Shown here piece after piece: positions 25,994-35,400 of a DNA stretch of 64,000 bases. Every line of letters starts with the position of its first letter. Position 1 is the first letter of the stretch. Under the pieces are notes generated by a model that was not told where the DNA came from, made no database searches, and was given only the letters and a program-made list of their open reading frames with translations. The stretch lies in NCBI RefSeq assembly GCF_046614695.1, contig NZ_JBKKHQ010000001.1, forward strand, positions 248,001 through 312,000. The letters are read 5' to 3'. Origin of the DNA: Pokkaliibacter sp046614695. GTDB lineage: Bacteria; Pseudomonadota; Gammaproteobacteria; Pseudomonadales; Balneatricaceae. The position numbers were made by a program, and so were the translations under genes.

Positions 25994-27115
25994 TTAGTTT
26001 AGATATTGCCTTACAAGGTCGTTCTTTAATAAAGAAAGAGGAACATCACAAAATTTATCAGGGTCCGTATCAAATTCTAGAAAATACTCAATAGCTTTTT
26101 TTTCACTTGAAAATCCAAGCAAAAGCATTAAGGAACTTATTCTTTCAGAAGTCAATGCAGGTATTTTTTCAATAAAGAATCTATATTGCTCTTTAATGGA
26201 ATTATAGCGTTCTATAATTTTAAAAGTATCAATATTTTGTTTTGACAAATCACAGTCAGATTCAAATGTTATGGAAAACTTCTCATAATCGATTTTGTCT
26301 TGATTATATATATCCTCTATTGCTTTTAAAAGCATATCATTACTAGTTAATCTTATTGAAAAATTAGAACTTAATCCTAACCCTCTCGCACTAGGGCTTA
26401 TATGAAGAATTTCTTTAAAATTTATATCTCTTTTTAAACTACTATTACAAGTAGTACACGATGGGATCAGATTTCTAACTGAAAGACTAAAAAAAGGAAA
26501 ATGATCTTTAGATAAAAAGTGGTCAATTGGAGGTCTTAATGTATATTTGATTTTATTTCGACCCAAAAGCTCAGTCAATGTTGGTGTTTGGTCAAGATTA
26601 CAGTAGGGACAAACTTTTGGACTAAAGAGCGATAGATAATTGTAGGCATTCCAACTATCAGGATTGTATTCTACCGCCTTCGTTATTCTTGAGAAAATCT
26701 TGTATGAAAATACGTCATTACATCTTCCCCTAACTTCTTCACTTATAGCATCTATATCTTTCCTTCTTAATTCAACCTTTAAATATTTTGGCAAATTACT
26801 CATTTCAATCAAAAAATGTCGTCTAAATGGCTCAAGCTTCCTTGCCTCTTTAGACATAGCTAAAAGGAAATACAATCTATGTTTCTTATAGAGTTCACTA
26901 TTTTCAAAATTTAACAGCAAATCTATATCGCCTAGTATCATAAAATTAATATTGCTTTTATCTAAAAACAAACTTCTATAAAACTTTTTTTCGAAATGGT
27001 ACTGAGCAGAGTTACTTGTGCCACTTTTTTTATTAATTTTCTTAAGTCGATTGTAAAAACCTATAAAGTGATAATTTTCAACCTTTTTTGTAATCCTCTG
27101 TGATAGGTCGATCAT
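25994..27115 (-). CDS. HNH endonuclease-like protein, PtuB-like partner of the ATPase
   Basis: A 373-residue protein with an HNH-type zinc core in its middle: C169-P-Y-C172, D198-H199 (IDHFLSKDHFP), N215 and C220-T-T-C223-N. This is the C-x2-C / DH / N / C-x2-C-N order of HNH nucleases, and the pattern YCN...IDHF...FP...NLIPSC..CN resembles PtuB of Septu and retron-linked PtuAB. It is longer than most PtuB proteins, with about 165 helical residues before the core. Its ATG overlaps the ATPase stop in TAATG, implying translational coupling. Both genes are much more AT-rich than their neighbours, suggesting acquisition. Confidence 0.75.
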   Translation of the reverse strand: MIDLSQRITKKVENYHFIGFYNRLKKINKKSGTSNSAQYHFEKKFYRSLFLDKSNINFMILGDIDLLLNFENSELYKKHRLYFLLAMSKEARKLEPFRRHFLIEMSNLPKYLKVELRRKDIDAISEEVRGRCNDVFSYKIFSRITKAVEYNPDSWNAYNYLSLFSPKVCPYCNLDQTPTLTELLGRNKIKYTLRPPIDHFLSKDHFPFFSLSVRNLIPSCTTCNSSLKRDINFKEILHISPSARGLGLSSNFSIRLTSNDMLLKAIEDIYNQDKIDYEKFSITFESDCDLSKQNIDTFKIIERYNSIKEQYRFFIEKIPALTSERISSLMLLLGFSSEKKAIEYFLEFDTDPDKFCDVPLSLLKNDLVRQYLN

Positions 27116-28815
27116 TAAAGTTTCTCCGCTAATTTTCTTACTATAGGATCAGCAATCATTGATATGATATTTTCAGCTGAATCTATATTTTCTCTCTTAT
27201 TATTAATAGCTTTTGATATTTTTTCATATGCAAATTCTCCTACTGTTCTTTCTACAAGCATTCCTTTATTAAAAATATCAAAAATGTTTGCACCAAAAAA
27301 GTTACCTTTAGCTGATTCCGCATCTAGAAAATTCACTGACTCCTCAGGCAAATCACTTAGAACAAAAGGTGAGTGAGAAGTAATAATTATATTAATCTTT
27401 TGGTGTATTTCCCTAACTGCCGAGAAAAACTTTATCAACTCTCTTACATATTTCCTTTGCCATTCTGGATGAAGATATGTTTCACCTTCATCTATAAAGA
27501 CAATCACATCTTCACCATCTTTAATTTCTTTATACAGTCTTGAAAACATCACGAGCAAAGAGTGCTGACCAGAACTAATACCATTCCATTCAATCTCAAT
27601 ATTTTTAAAAATACTATTCTCATCTCTAACAAATTCATCTATATATTCAAAGGCTTCATAGCTCTCTATATTAAATACCCCTAAATCATTTTTTGAAAAA
27701 GTTTGCTCAATAAATCTTGCCACATGGAATAATTTATACTTATACTCTGACGTCGTCAGAGAAGATGTATGATTCAATAGACTAAATACACCATCTAATT
27801 CAAATAAGTTATTTAAAGCCTTCATGCTGTTTAAGTAAATGCGACCTGATAAAAATTCAATATATATTACAAAAACATAAAAGCTTTCACGTTCATCCAT
27901 CTCATTATTCAATACATTATCAAAACTATTTAAAAAATAAATAAGGTCAAAATAATCATCATATCTGCTTAACAAATATCTTGATGCTTTTTTATATAAT
28001 TTATTTTTTATGAAAATATCATGATAATTTTCTATATAATCTTCCTCTAAGTACTTAGCACTTGAGTCAAATATAAATAATTCAAGCAGCTCTTTAAACG
28101 AGTCTAGAAAACGTCTCCCCAAGAAACTTACATCTAATATGGAATTTAAAAAGTTCAGTGTGTTTTTTTTAGATAAAATCTTTCTAACAATAGATTTCAA
28201 ATATGATGATATTTCTTGATATGGATATGTAGTTCCAATCATCGGCACACTGCTTATTCCATATTCTTGCATGTTGTATACATCAAGAAGATCAAAGCAA
28301 TCTCTTACTTGATTTTTCTTAATAATTTTACTTCTAGTGCTTATTCCTTTTTGGCTTGAACAGTCAATATATTTAAAGTTCTTATTTTTATTAAAAACTG
28401 GCTTGTGCGTCAGATTATCAATACCATGTGAAAAGTATATAACCTTTTTAAAAAAAGGGTCTAAACTTTCAACTCTATTAACCCTAACTCCTACATATTC
28501 GATATGAAAGTCATCTTCGATATTACTAAAATAATATATCTCATCATGATATTTAAATATTAATACACACTCTGAAGAGTATAGATCATTTGAAAAAACA
28601 CTTGAAATAAGTTGAGTTAGCGTACTTTTACCAGTTCCATTCTTTCCAAATAAAGCCGTTATATCTATATTATCGTTAAAAAAACCATTTTTAATAGATG
28701 AGTCAGAAATAACCACTACGTCATTTCTTCTTATCACCTTATAATTTGAGCAGAGAGAAAAATCTTTATCTTTAAGTACTTTATAGTTACGAACATAAAT
28801 ATATATTATTTCCAT
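27115..28815 (-). CDS. AAA/ABC-type ATPase, PtuA-like (Septu-type defence)
   Basis: A 566-residue SMC/ABC-like ATPase. Walker A is GKNGTGKST (57-65), the signature SSGQ lies at 414-417, Walker B is VIVFIDEGE (437-445) and the H-loop TSHS is at 479-482. The C-terminal string GANIFDIFNKGM...VGEFAYEKI is close to the pattern seen in PtuA and related OLD/AAA_21 anti-phage ATPases. The insert between Walker A and signature is about 350 residues and helical. Paired with the HNH gene, it suggests a Septu system in which the ATPase senses infection and the nuclease cuts DNA. No reverse transcriptase is present, so it is not a retron. AT-rich. Confidence 0.75.
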   Translation of the reverse strand: MEIIYIYVRNYKVLKDKDFSLCSNYKVIRRNDVVVISDSSIKNGFFNDNIDITALFGKNGTGKSTLTQLISSVFSNDLYSSECVLIFKYHDEIYYFSNIEDDFHIEYVGVRVNRVESLDPFFKKVIYFSHGIDNLTHKPVFNKNKNFKYIDCSSQKGISTRSKIIKKNQVRDCFDLLDVYNMQEYGISSVPMIGTTYPYQEISSYLKSIVRKILSKKNTLNFLNSILDVSFLGRRFLDSFKELLELFIFDSSAKYLEEDYIENYHDIFIKNKLYKKASRYLLSRYDDYFDLIYFLNSFDNVLNNEMDERESFYVFVIYIEFLSGRIYLNSMKALNNLFELDGVFSLLNHTSSLTTSEYKYKLFHVARFIEQTFSKNDLGVFNIESYEAFEYIDEFVRDENSIFKNIEIEWNGISSGQHSLLVMFSRLYKEIKDGEDVIVFIDEGETYLHPEWQRKYVRELIKFFSAVREIHQKINIIITSHSPFVLSDLPEESVNFLDAESAKGNFFGANIFDIFNKGMLVERTVGEFAYEKISKAINNKRENIDSAENIISMIADPIVRKLAEKL

Positions 28816-28865
28816 ACTCTATTACCTAAACACATCTACCTTAATTCGAAAATCAATAAATAAAA

Positions 28866-29669
28866 TCATTTATTCTTTCTCATCTCCACCACCCGATTAA
28901 ACACCTCCGCCTGATCCAGCATCACAAAGTGATAACTGTCCTTCACCATCTCAAAACTCACCTGCTTTAAACCCATATAGGCCAATTGATAGAAACCGCG
29001 CAGGTAGTCTTCCGTCATTCCCATGGTTTTATCGTGGGCGAAGATAACGGTGACAGGTGCGGTGATGTTGCCAAGTTCCGGCCGCAAGTCCGTCACCATT
29101 AATTCGTGCATGGCATTGGCGATGGTGGCGCGTTCTGAGGTGAGGGAGTCCTGCAGCACGGCTTCACAATAGCGTTGGTTCTTGAGCAGAATTGCCAAGG
29201 CGACGGTTTGCATCTGCCGGAATTGCTGGTCATTCGCACTAAGTAATCGCTGACGATAGGCATCGGCAGACGGTTGCATGCTTTGGCTGCTGGCAAAAGG
29301 TTTGAGATAAAGGCTGTAAAACGGCATGGCATCGACGATAACCGCTTTCCCCACAGTGTCGGGGTAACGCGCCGCAAGCATCAGGGCGATTTCTCCGCCC
29401 ATGGAATGGCCGATCACCGTGGGCTTTTGCAGACCGTTGCTGCGAATATACTCAGCGAGTTCTACCGCGACAGGTGCCGCAACCGGGCCTTCGGCATTCA
29501 CACCGGCGGTAGCTCCGGCAAAGCCGTTGATCTGCAGTAGATGAAGCCGGTGTGTGGCTTCCAGTGATTCGGCCAGGTGCTTCCACACCCAGCGCGCCGA
29601 ACCCAACCCATGGATCAGGATGACATCCTTGCCCTGCCCCTGAACCTCAACACTAAAACGCTGCGGCAT
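28866..29669 (-). CDS. Alpha/beta hydrolase
   Basis: A 267-residue alpha/beta hydrolase. The oxyanion region is VILIHGLGSARWVW, the nucleophile elbow GHSMGGEIAL (Ser near 93), an acid is likely in VIFAHDKTMGM and the histidine in SYHFVMLDQAEVFN. Substrate is unknown. Two adjacent ATGs (29672 and 29669) follow AGGGAGGA; the second has the better spacing. The gene is of normal composition and lies 50 bp upstream of the AT-rich ATPase gene on the same strand, so that module may be transcribed by readthrough from this gene. Confidence 0.85.
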   Translation of the reverse strand: MPQRFSVEVQGQGKDVILIHGLGSARWVWKHLAESLEATHRLHLLQINGFAGATAGVNAEGPVAAPVAVELAEYIRSNGLQKPTVIGHSMGGEIALMLAARYPDTVGKAVIVDAMPFYSLYLKPFASSQSMQPSADAYRQRLLSANDQQFRQMQTVALAILLKNQRYCEAVLQDSLTSERATIANAMHELMVTDLRPELGNITAPVTVIFAHDKTMGMTEDYLRGFYQLAYMGLKQVSFEMVKDSYHFVMLDQAEVFNRVVEMRKNK

Positions 29670-29798
29670 CATTCCTCCCTGAATCGCTACGAACACCAGA
29701 GTGTTAGATCACCATAACTGGGTGACAAATTCACCCTTTCGGTTTCCTTCTTTAGTCGTGTTGTGCAGCAGGTTTTTCACCATGCGCCAATGCCTGCG

Positions 29799-31151
29799 TT
29801 ATTGAGGAATCGGCGTTCGTTCCAGTGTTTTAAGGTTCGGCACCGCCGTGTGCATCGGGTCGCCGGCGTTGGTGGCCGTTTCCTGTCGCACTTCATCATG
29901 ACGACGGTTGTAACCCTGCCTTGCCAGTGTTTCTGCACTGGGTGGCTTTTTATGACTCTCGTTGTAGAAGGTTTCGCTAAGCTTGGCGTCACGGTCCCAC
30001 CACGACCAGGCTTTGCGGCTGACAAAACAGCCAATGCGATTACACATCATGGTGGGCGTATAGCCCCAACCCACCTGTTCCAGCCGGTTTTTCAGCATGG
30101 GTTCAAAGGTGCCGGTGATGTGTTCACGGTAATGCCGGGCATTCAGCTGCACCGTCGCGGCGTAGCTTGAGGCGCGAGGATCAAAGGTTTTCCAGTCCAC
30201 CAGCGCCATTTCCTGAGTAATGATGAGGTGGATGGACGCGCCCAGCATGTAGGATTGCAGCCCTTTCTCGGCGTAGCGCTTTTGTCCGAGCACGCCCATC
30301 ACTTCGGTGTAAAAGGTTTTGGAATATTTCTCCAGAGACTGCAACAGCTCTTTACGATCCTCGATGTTGTTAAGGTCGCTGTGTTCCTTACGAATGCGGT
30401 ACTCATTGGTCATGTAGAGCAGCGTGCCCTGAATATAACCGTTGATCTTGTCCAGCTCGGCGCTGTCGATTTCATCACGCACGACCTGCTTTACCGCATC
30501 GACAAACGCCTGATTGTCATCGCCACCGAACAACTCCTTCACCACCAGATTAAAGATAATCGCCCCGATTTTGCCGCCTGCGGCTCCGGCGGCTTTGCCC
30601 AGCAACGACTGCAGCATTTTCACCGCCATACTTTTTGTGCCGAGCAAAGTCAGCCGCTGGCTGGCTTCAAGCAGCTGCGCTTTGCTCAGGCGCTCATCCG
30701 GCATCATGCACGGGGTGTAGTGCAAATCGCCGCCGTCGAGTCGCACATTATCGAAAACATAAAGCAGCGAGGCATGACTGGTCTGACGCAGGAGTACCGG
30801 CGTCATCGGAGGAAAGACATCCAAAGCGTCGGTCAGATAGGTGAAGTACTCATGAACCAGGGTTTCACTTTCAAGCAGTGGCGAACTTTCTGCCACTTCC
30901 ATCAAGGCACAACGGCTGGCGACCTCAATGGTAAATGCCTGCTCCGGGCTGAGCGTCGGAAAGTCCGCCGGGTCAGCCAGTGCCACGCGCGGCACGTCCG
31001 AGGGCTCAAGCTGCGCGCATAAACGCGCATCCTCCATGGTAAGCGCATCGGTCTGATCCGCAGGAAAAATGGCTTTGGCACAGTGCAGGACCTTGCGGCG
31101 CAGGTACTCCTCCCGCGAGCCTTGCGAAACGTTAAGAACAATAGAAAACAT
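29799..31151 (-). CDS. Protein with Cry endotoxin domain I-like helical region, third gene of LodA/LodB cluster
   Basis: A 450-residue protein with no signal peptide. Residues 175-360 follow the pattern of the Cry/delta-endotoxin N-terminal helical bundle (Endotoxin_N): a glycine-rich helix AAGAAGGKIGAIIFNLVVKE, a long amphipathic VKQVVRDEID helix, an NGYIQGTLLYMTNEY helix, and YMLGASIHLIITQEMALV, which resembles the hydrophobic central helix 5 of Cry toxins. After it, ARHYREHITGTFEPML fits the next helix. Cry domains II and III are not recognisable. The N-terminal 150 residues and the C-terminal 80 are unlike anything I know. It lies 39 bp after lodB-like in one operon. The Cry link is by eye only. 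Confidence 0.6.
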   Translation of the reverse strand: MFSIVLNVSQGSREEYLRRKVLHCAKAIFPADQTDALTMEDARLCAQLEPSDVPRVALADPADFPTLSPEQAFTIEVASRCALMEVAESSPLLESETLVHEYFTYLTDALDVFPPMTPVLLRQTSHASLLYVFDNVRLDGGDLHYTPCMMPDERLSKAQLLEASQRLTLLGTKSMAVKMLQSLLGKAAGAAGGKIGAIIFNLVVKELFGGDDNQAFVDAVKQVVRDEIDSAELDKINGYIQGTLLYMTNEYRIRKEHSDLNNIEDRKELLQSLEKYSKTFYTEVMGVLGQKRYAEKGLQSYMLGASIHLIITQEMALVDWKTFDPRASSYAATVQLNARHYREHITGTFEPMLKNRLEQVGWGYTPTMMCNRIGCFVSRKAWSWWDRDAKLSETFYNESHKKPPSAETLARQGYNRRHDEVRQETATNAGDPMHTAVPNLKTLERTPIPQ

Positions 31152-31190
31152 GCGGGTTTCTCCCTTAATGGTTCACATCCCACTGCGCGA

Positions 31191-32366
31191 TCAGGCGGAC
31201 TGTTGCGCGTGGGGATGAGCTGACAGTGGCTTTTCAGCCGGAGAGTCCCCGTAAAACAAAGACCGGGCACGTTGATTACTGGCCAGCACCTTGCCGACCT
31301 TATCGGCGTACTCGCCCATCGCGGCTTTGGCGAAGGCTGGCGTGTTGAGGGATTGGCTAATGGCTTCGGCGCCGCGAATGCCGCTGTATAGCGCGAAGAA
31401 CATGCCCTGCGAAGATAACGGGTCAAACGACAGCGCCGCATCGCCCACGGCCAGCCAGCCTTTACCTGCCACACTCGGGCTTAATTGCACGCTGGCATCG
31501 CAGGATTTCACCGCGACAATCTGCGCTTCGCTGAGATTTTCATAGCCTTCGGGTAAAACGCCGCTGGCTTTGGCTGAAGTCAGCCATTTCGGTAGATCCC
31601 GATAGCCTTCGGCGACTTCGGCAGCGCTGCCGTGAAATGCCAGCACGCGCTTGTTATCGGGCAAGCGTGCGCTGTACCACCAGCCGAGGGTCGGTTTACT
31701 GCGATGGGTTTTCGCGTGATGCGGCTTAACAGACTCCAGCCGCGAGCGCTTTTGCTCACTGATCAGTCGGGTAATGTCGTCTTCATCCTCGGGGTGCGCG
31801 TTCATCCAGCACACCAGCGCCCACTGATCACTCAGCCGCTGCGGGTTACCGGCAAGGCGACGCACCAGCCAGCCTTGTTTGCCGGTGGCATCAATAATCC
31901 ACGGCGCTTCAAGCTGATAGCTCTGATCCGCACTGCTTATTCCACTCAGGCGATACACCGCGCCGTTATGGGCTAATTCCTGAATTTCCGCCTCAATCAA
32001 GGTTGCGCCCTGAGCGATAGCGTAGTTCAGCAGCGCCTCATCAAAAGCCGCGCGGTCGAGGTGCCAGCCTGCTCCTTCCGGGTCCTGAATGGCATCGCGG
32101 TATTGCCAGTCGCTGCCGCGCCACGAAGTCATATTGCCTGCGCTTGGGCGGTACTGGCCTTCACTGAGCAATTCATTGAGGTGGTGGATACCCAGATGCC
32201 GCAGCATTCTGAGCGCCGCACCGGGAAGTGATTCCCCCACGCGATAGCGCGGTGTTTTTTGGGATGGCGCCTGCACCAGCAAGACGTTAAAGCCGGTTCG
32301 TGCCAGTTGGGCGGCGGCGCTACAGCCTGCGATGCCTGCGCCCAGAATGATGATATCGGCTTGCAC
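31191..32366 (-). CDS. LodB-like FAD-dependent protein (CTQ maturation factor)
   Basis: A 391-residue flavoprotein of the tryptophan-halogenase/LodB type. It has the dinucleotide-binding motif IIILGAGIAGCSAAAQLA near the start, GESLPGAALRML, and the second FAD motif GWLAVGDAALSFDPLSSQG near residue 300. LodB proteins are needed to form the cysteine tryptophylquinone of LodA/GoxA oxidases; the gene follows a LodA-like gene here, which is the usual pairing. GTG 32366 follows GGAG with good spacing; GTG 32375 would have none. The halogenase lysine motif was not seen. Confidence 0.87.
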   Translation of the reverse strand: MQADIIILGAGIAGCSAAAQLARTGFNVLLVQAPSQKTPRYRVGESLPGAALRMLRHLGIHHLNELLSEGQYRPSAGNMTSWRGSDWQYRDAIQDPEGAGWHLDRAAFDEALLNYAIAQGATLIEAEIQELAHNGAVYRLSGISSADQSYQLEAPWIIDATGKQGWLVRRLAGNPQRLSDQWALVCWMNAHPEDEDDITRLISEQKRSRLESVKPHHAKTHRSKPTLGWWYSARLPDNKRVLAFHGSAAEVAEGYRDLPKWLTSAKASGVLPEGYENLSEAQIVAVKSCDASVQLSPSVAGKGWLAVGDAALSFDPLSSQGMFFALYSGIRGAEAISQSLNTPAFAKAAMGEYADKVGKVLASNQRARSLFYGDSPAEKPLSAHPHAQQSA

Positions 32367-32392
32367 GTGCCCCACTCCGTCTTCCCTGAAAG

Positions 32393-32416
32393 AGCGCTCC
32401 GCCGAAACGGAGCGCT
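32393..32416. terminator. Hairpin between the LodA-like and LodB-like genes
   Basis: Perfect 9-bp stem AGCGCTCCG / CGGAGCGCT with a six-base loop, 44 bp after the lodA-like stop. Only a broken T-run (CTCTTTC) follows on the minus strand, so it may attenuate transcription or stabilise the upstream mRNA rather than fully terminate. Confidence 0.6.
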
Positions 32417-32459
32417 TGGCTTTGCTAAGTCTTAACTCAGACCCAGCCTTTACTCAGGT

Positions 32460-35400
32460 TTAGTTATTGCCGCGCAACTTGATAGTGGCGAACTCGTTAC
32501 GCTGCTCGTCACTTTCCCAACCGGCTTCCATCAGCAAGCGGTCATGGAAACCCAGGCGGGCATAACGCTCGGTGAAGAGTTTGTGCGCCTCTTCCAGCTC
32601 TCCGGCTTTCACCTGCGTCAGGTTTTCGACGTAGAGATTGTCCGGCAACCAGTCGAGGTCATCGGGGCGCGGTTTGGCTTCCAGCACGCCCATTTCGCCG
32701 AAGTGCTCGATCATGTACATCATCTGCTCAGGCGCCGGGTTTTGGCTCGGTAGCTGACGCAACCAGTTCGGGCGGTTATGGAAGGCCGCGATGCGCTCTT
32801 CCATGCTGCGGTTTTTATCGCACAGCACTTCATAGTCGATTTGCGTCAGTACCTGATTCGGCACCCGCGCTGGCCAGTAAGTTGGCAGATAGGGGTCGAA
32901 TTCGAGGTCATAACCGGAGCGGCAATAGGCGGTATCGCCCTGCCACGGCAGCGCCATCCAACGGGTCAGGTCGCCCGCGCCCTGCTCATACAACGGCCCG
33001 CCGATACGCAGCACTTCAGGCTGAGTCAGCTGGCTGCCGTAGCTCGGTTCATCCTTGCCCGTTTCCCGTTCGCGAATACGGTACGGCGCGCGGTACATGG
33101 AGGCATGGCGCATCGGCCAGGTCAGCTCGCAACCGGGGTGGAAAGCATCGGCAAGGCAGAAGTGCATGGCGGCACGGTCGAGCATTTCGGGCTGACCTTG
33201 CAGCGGTACTTCCTCAAGCCTGGTCGGCGCTTTGGCGTTCGGGGCGTAATCGTTAATGAAGTTACCCTTCACCCAGGCATCCATCAGGTATTCATAGATA
33301 CTGGGCAGACGCAGGTATTGCGCGGCGTTGACGGCATCCTGCTCGCTGCTGTCGCTGTAGCCGAAGGTGTCACCGTATTCCCACGGCCAGCCGTTGATGT
33401 CCTGCTCTTGTCCGTTGGTGGCGCGGAAGCTGTTATACACCGTGCGGCGCAGCTCACCGTAAGGGTCCGGATAGAGGCTGCTTTCCGGCACGAAGGCGAG
33501 CTTCTTCATCAGCTTTTCATCGCGGAAGTTCATCGGCGCATCGGCACCAAACATGGCGGAGAAGCCTTTGTTCACCCATTGCAGATCGGTCATGCGCTCA
33601 AGCACGGGGCGAATGTGCTCGTTGAAGGACACGCGCCTGGGCAGCGACATCATGCCCGCCTGAATGTACACCGAGCGCAGCAAGTCATCGAGGGTACGCC
33701 AGCTGGTGAGATCCGGTGCGTAGTTAGGCGGCGCGGACGTCACCCAGGCGCCGTCGGCATCAAAGCGTTTATTACCGATGGTGACTTTGGCATGCACCGG
33801 GCCATCGGCGATGTCGTCATACCAACCGGCGGCGTTGTTGAAACTGCCGGGCTTGGCGGGGTCATATACCGGCGTATTGCCGGGGCTGGCCGACACGCCC
33901 ATACCGGGCAGCACGACAAGACGGCCAACGGCATCGGTGCGCAGCTCACCTAAATACACCGACGTGCCCTGAAACTCGCCGGTCATGGCGTAGCTGCTGT
34001 CGTTCATATTAAGGCCGGATATTTTCTTCACGCCTGTATCAATACAAAGCGCTGCGCGGCCACCGCCCTGCACCATCGGGTTACGCTGGGGTACAGAGAT
34101 ATTGCAGGTGGCCTGCAGGTCCATCGCCGCATCAAACTCGTACCACTGGGCCTTGCGGTTAGCGAGCTGCACCGACCATTCGATAGTGGCGTTGGCTGCC
34201 TGCTGGATTTCCCCGACCACGTTGCCGTACTGGTCATAACCGTACACACGAAAGCGCGCCGCCTGACGTTTCAGCGAACCGCCGACATCGCGCGTGCTGC
34301 CATAAGGGGTTTGCGGCGGGTTCATCACTTCCGGGCCGATGGTGTAAGCCTTGGTGCTGTTACCGACGCGCGCGACACCAATTCCCGGATGAATACGCAC
34401 ATGGGTGATGCGGGCGATGGCCTCATCACTCAGGCCGACCGGTTTTTCAGCGGCTTTATGATGGGGGAACGGGCAACTCGGGTTCTTGATTTCAGGGGCG
34501 CCCGGCTCTTTAGGCTCGGTGGTGGGCTGGCCGTTTTGCTTGCGTCGAAAATCCGCACTGGCCTGATACACCACCATACGGGCTTCGGCCACGCTACCAA
34601 CGGGAGCGTTCGCCGCTGGTACACGGCCAATGTTGAAGGCCAGCCAGTCGCCGTAAATTTCCTGCTCGGGCTTGTTCAGATCCTGCTTCGGTAGCTTGAT
34701 GGTCGCGACATGCACAGGCACTGCGACTTTCTCATCCCACACCACGGTGGCACGGTCGAGGGGAAAATGCTCCTCAAGGTAAGCTTCGCCGTAAGTCTCG
34801 GCGCTTGGGCGCGGCTGCACGTAAATTTCCAGCGTTGCCGGGCCTTTTGCCATGCGCTCGTGCAGGTCTTTGGCGAGGAAATCCGGGTCTTCAATATCGG
34901 GCTCACCACCGAAGGTGGAGGTGCCGGGTTTGAGCACATATTTGCAGTAGTTATCGCCGAGTTTGAACGGCACCACGCTCCAGAGGCTGGTTTCCAGCAC
35001 CGAGCGAATCGGCTTGGCCATATCATCCAGCAGGGTGTCGGTCACCGGAGAATTACGCTGCACCCACTCCTCGCCCCAGCCTTCAAAACTGGCTTTGGTG
35101 AACTCGCACATATCCTTGGCGGTATTCACGAAGAAGTAAGGCACGTTCTGCATCAGCAGGTCAGCGGTGTGAGCGCCGTCATCACTGACGACCTTTTTGC
35201 CCTTCACATCGAAAATCTTGATGCCAATACCGATGGTGCTTTTCCAGTCAGGACGGCCATCGGCAAGGTCTGAAGAATAGCGCACGTAAACAGGATGAGT
35301 CGCGCCGGGGTGGGCAAACAGGCCGTGGCGCAGGGCTTCAGGAATGTCGTCGTTAAACTGCAGCTTGCCCTTGATGATGCCATGGGTACGCAGGAAAACC

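Noticed and set aside
25764..26094. Short frames on both strands left of the AT-rich module
   Set aside because: No recognisable protein and no ribosome-binding site; they span the composition boundary and look like chance frames.
25994..28815. Retron with PtuAB effector
   Set aside because: No reverse transcriptase or msr/msd-like structured region is present on either side.
32778..33953. 391-codon plus-strand open frame opposite the LodA-like gene
   Set aside because: Shadow of the oxidase coding strand, whose conserved motifs cover the same stretch.
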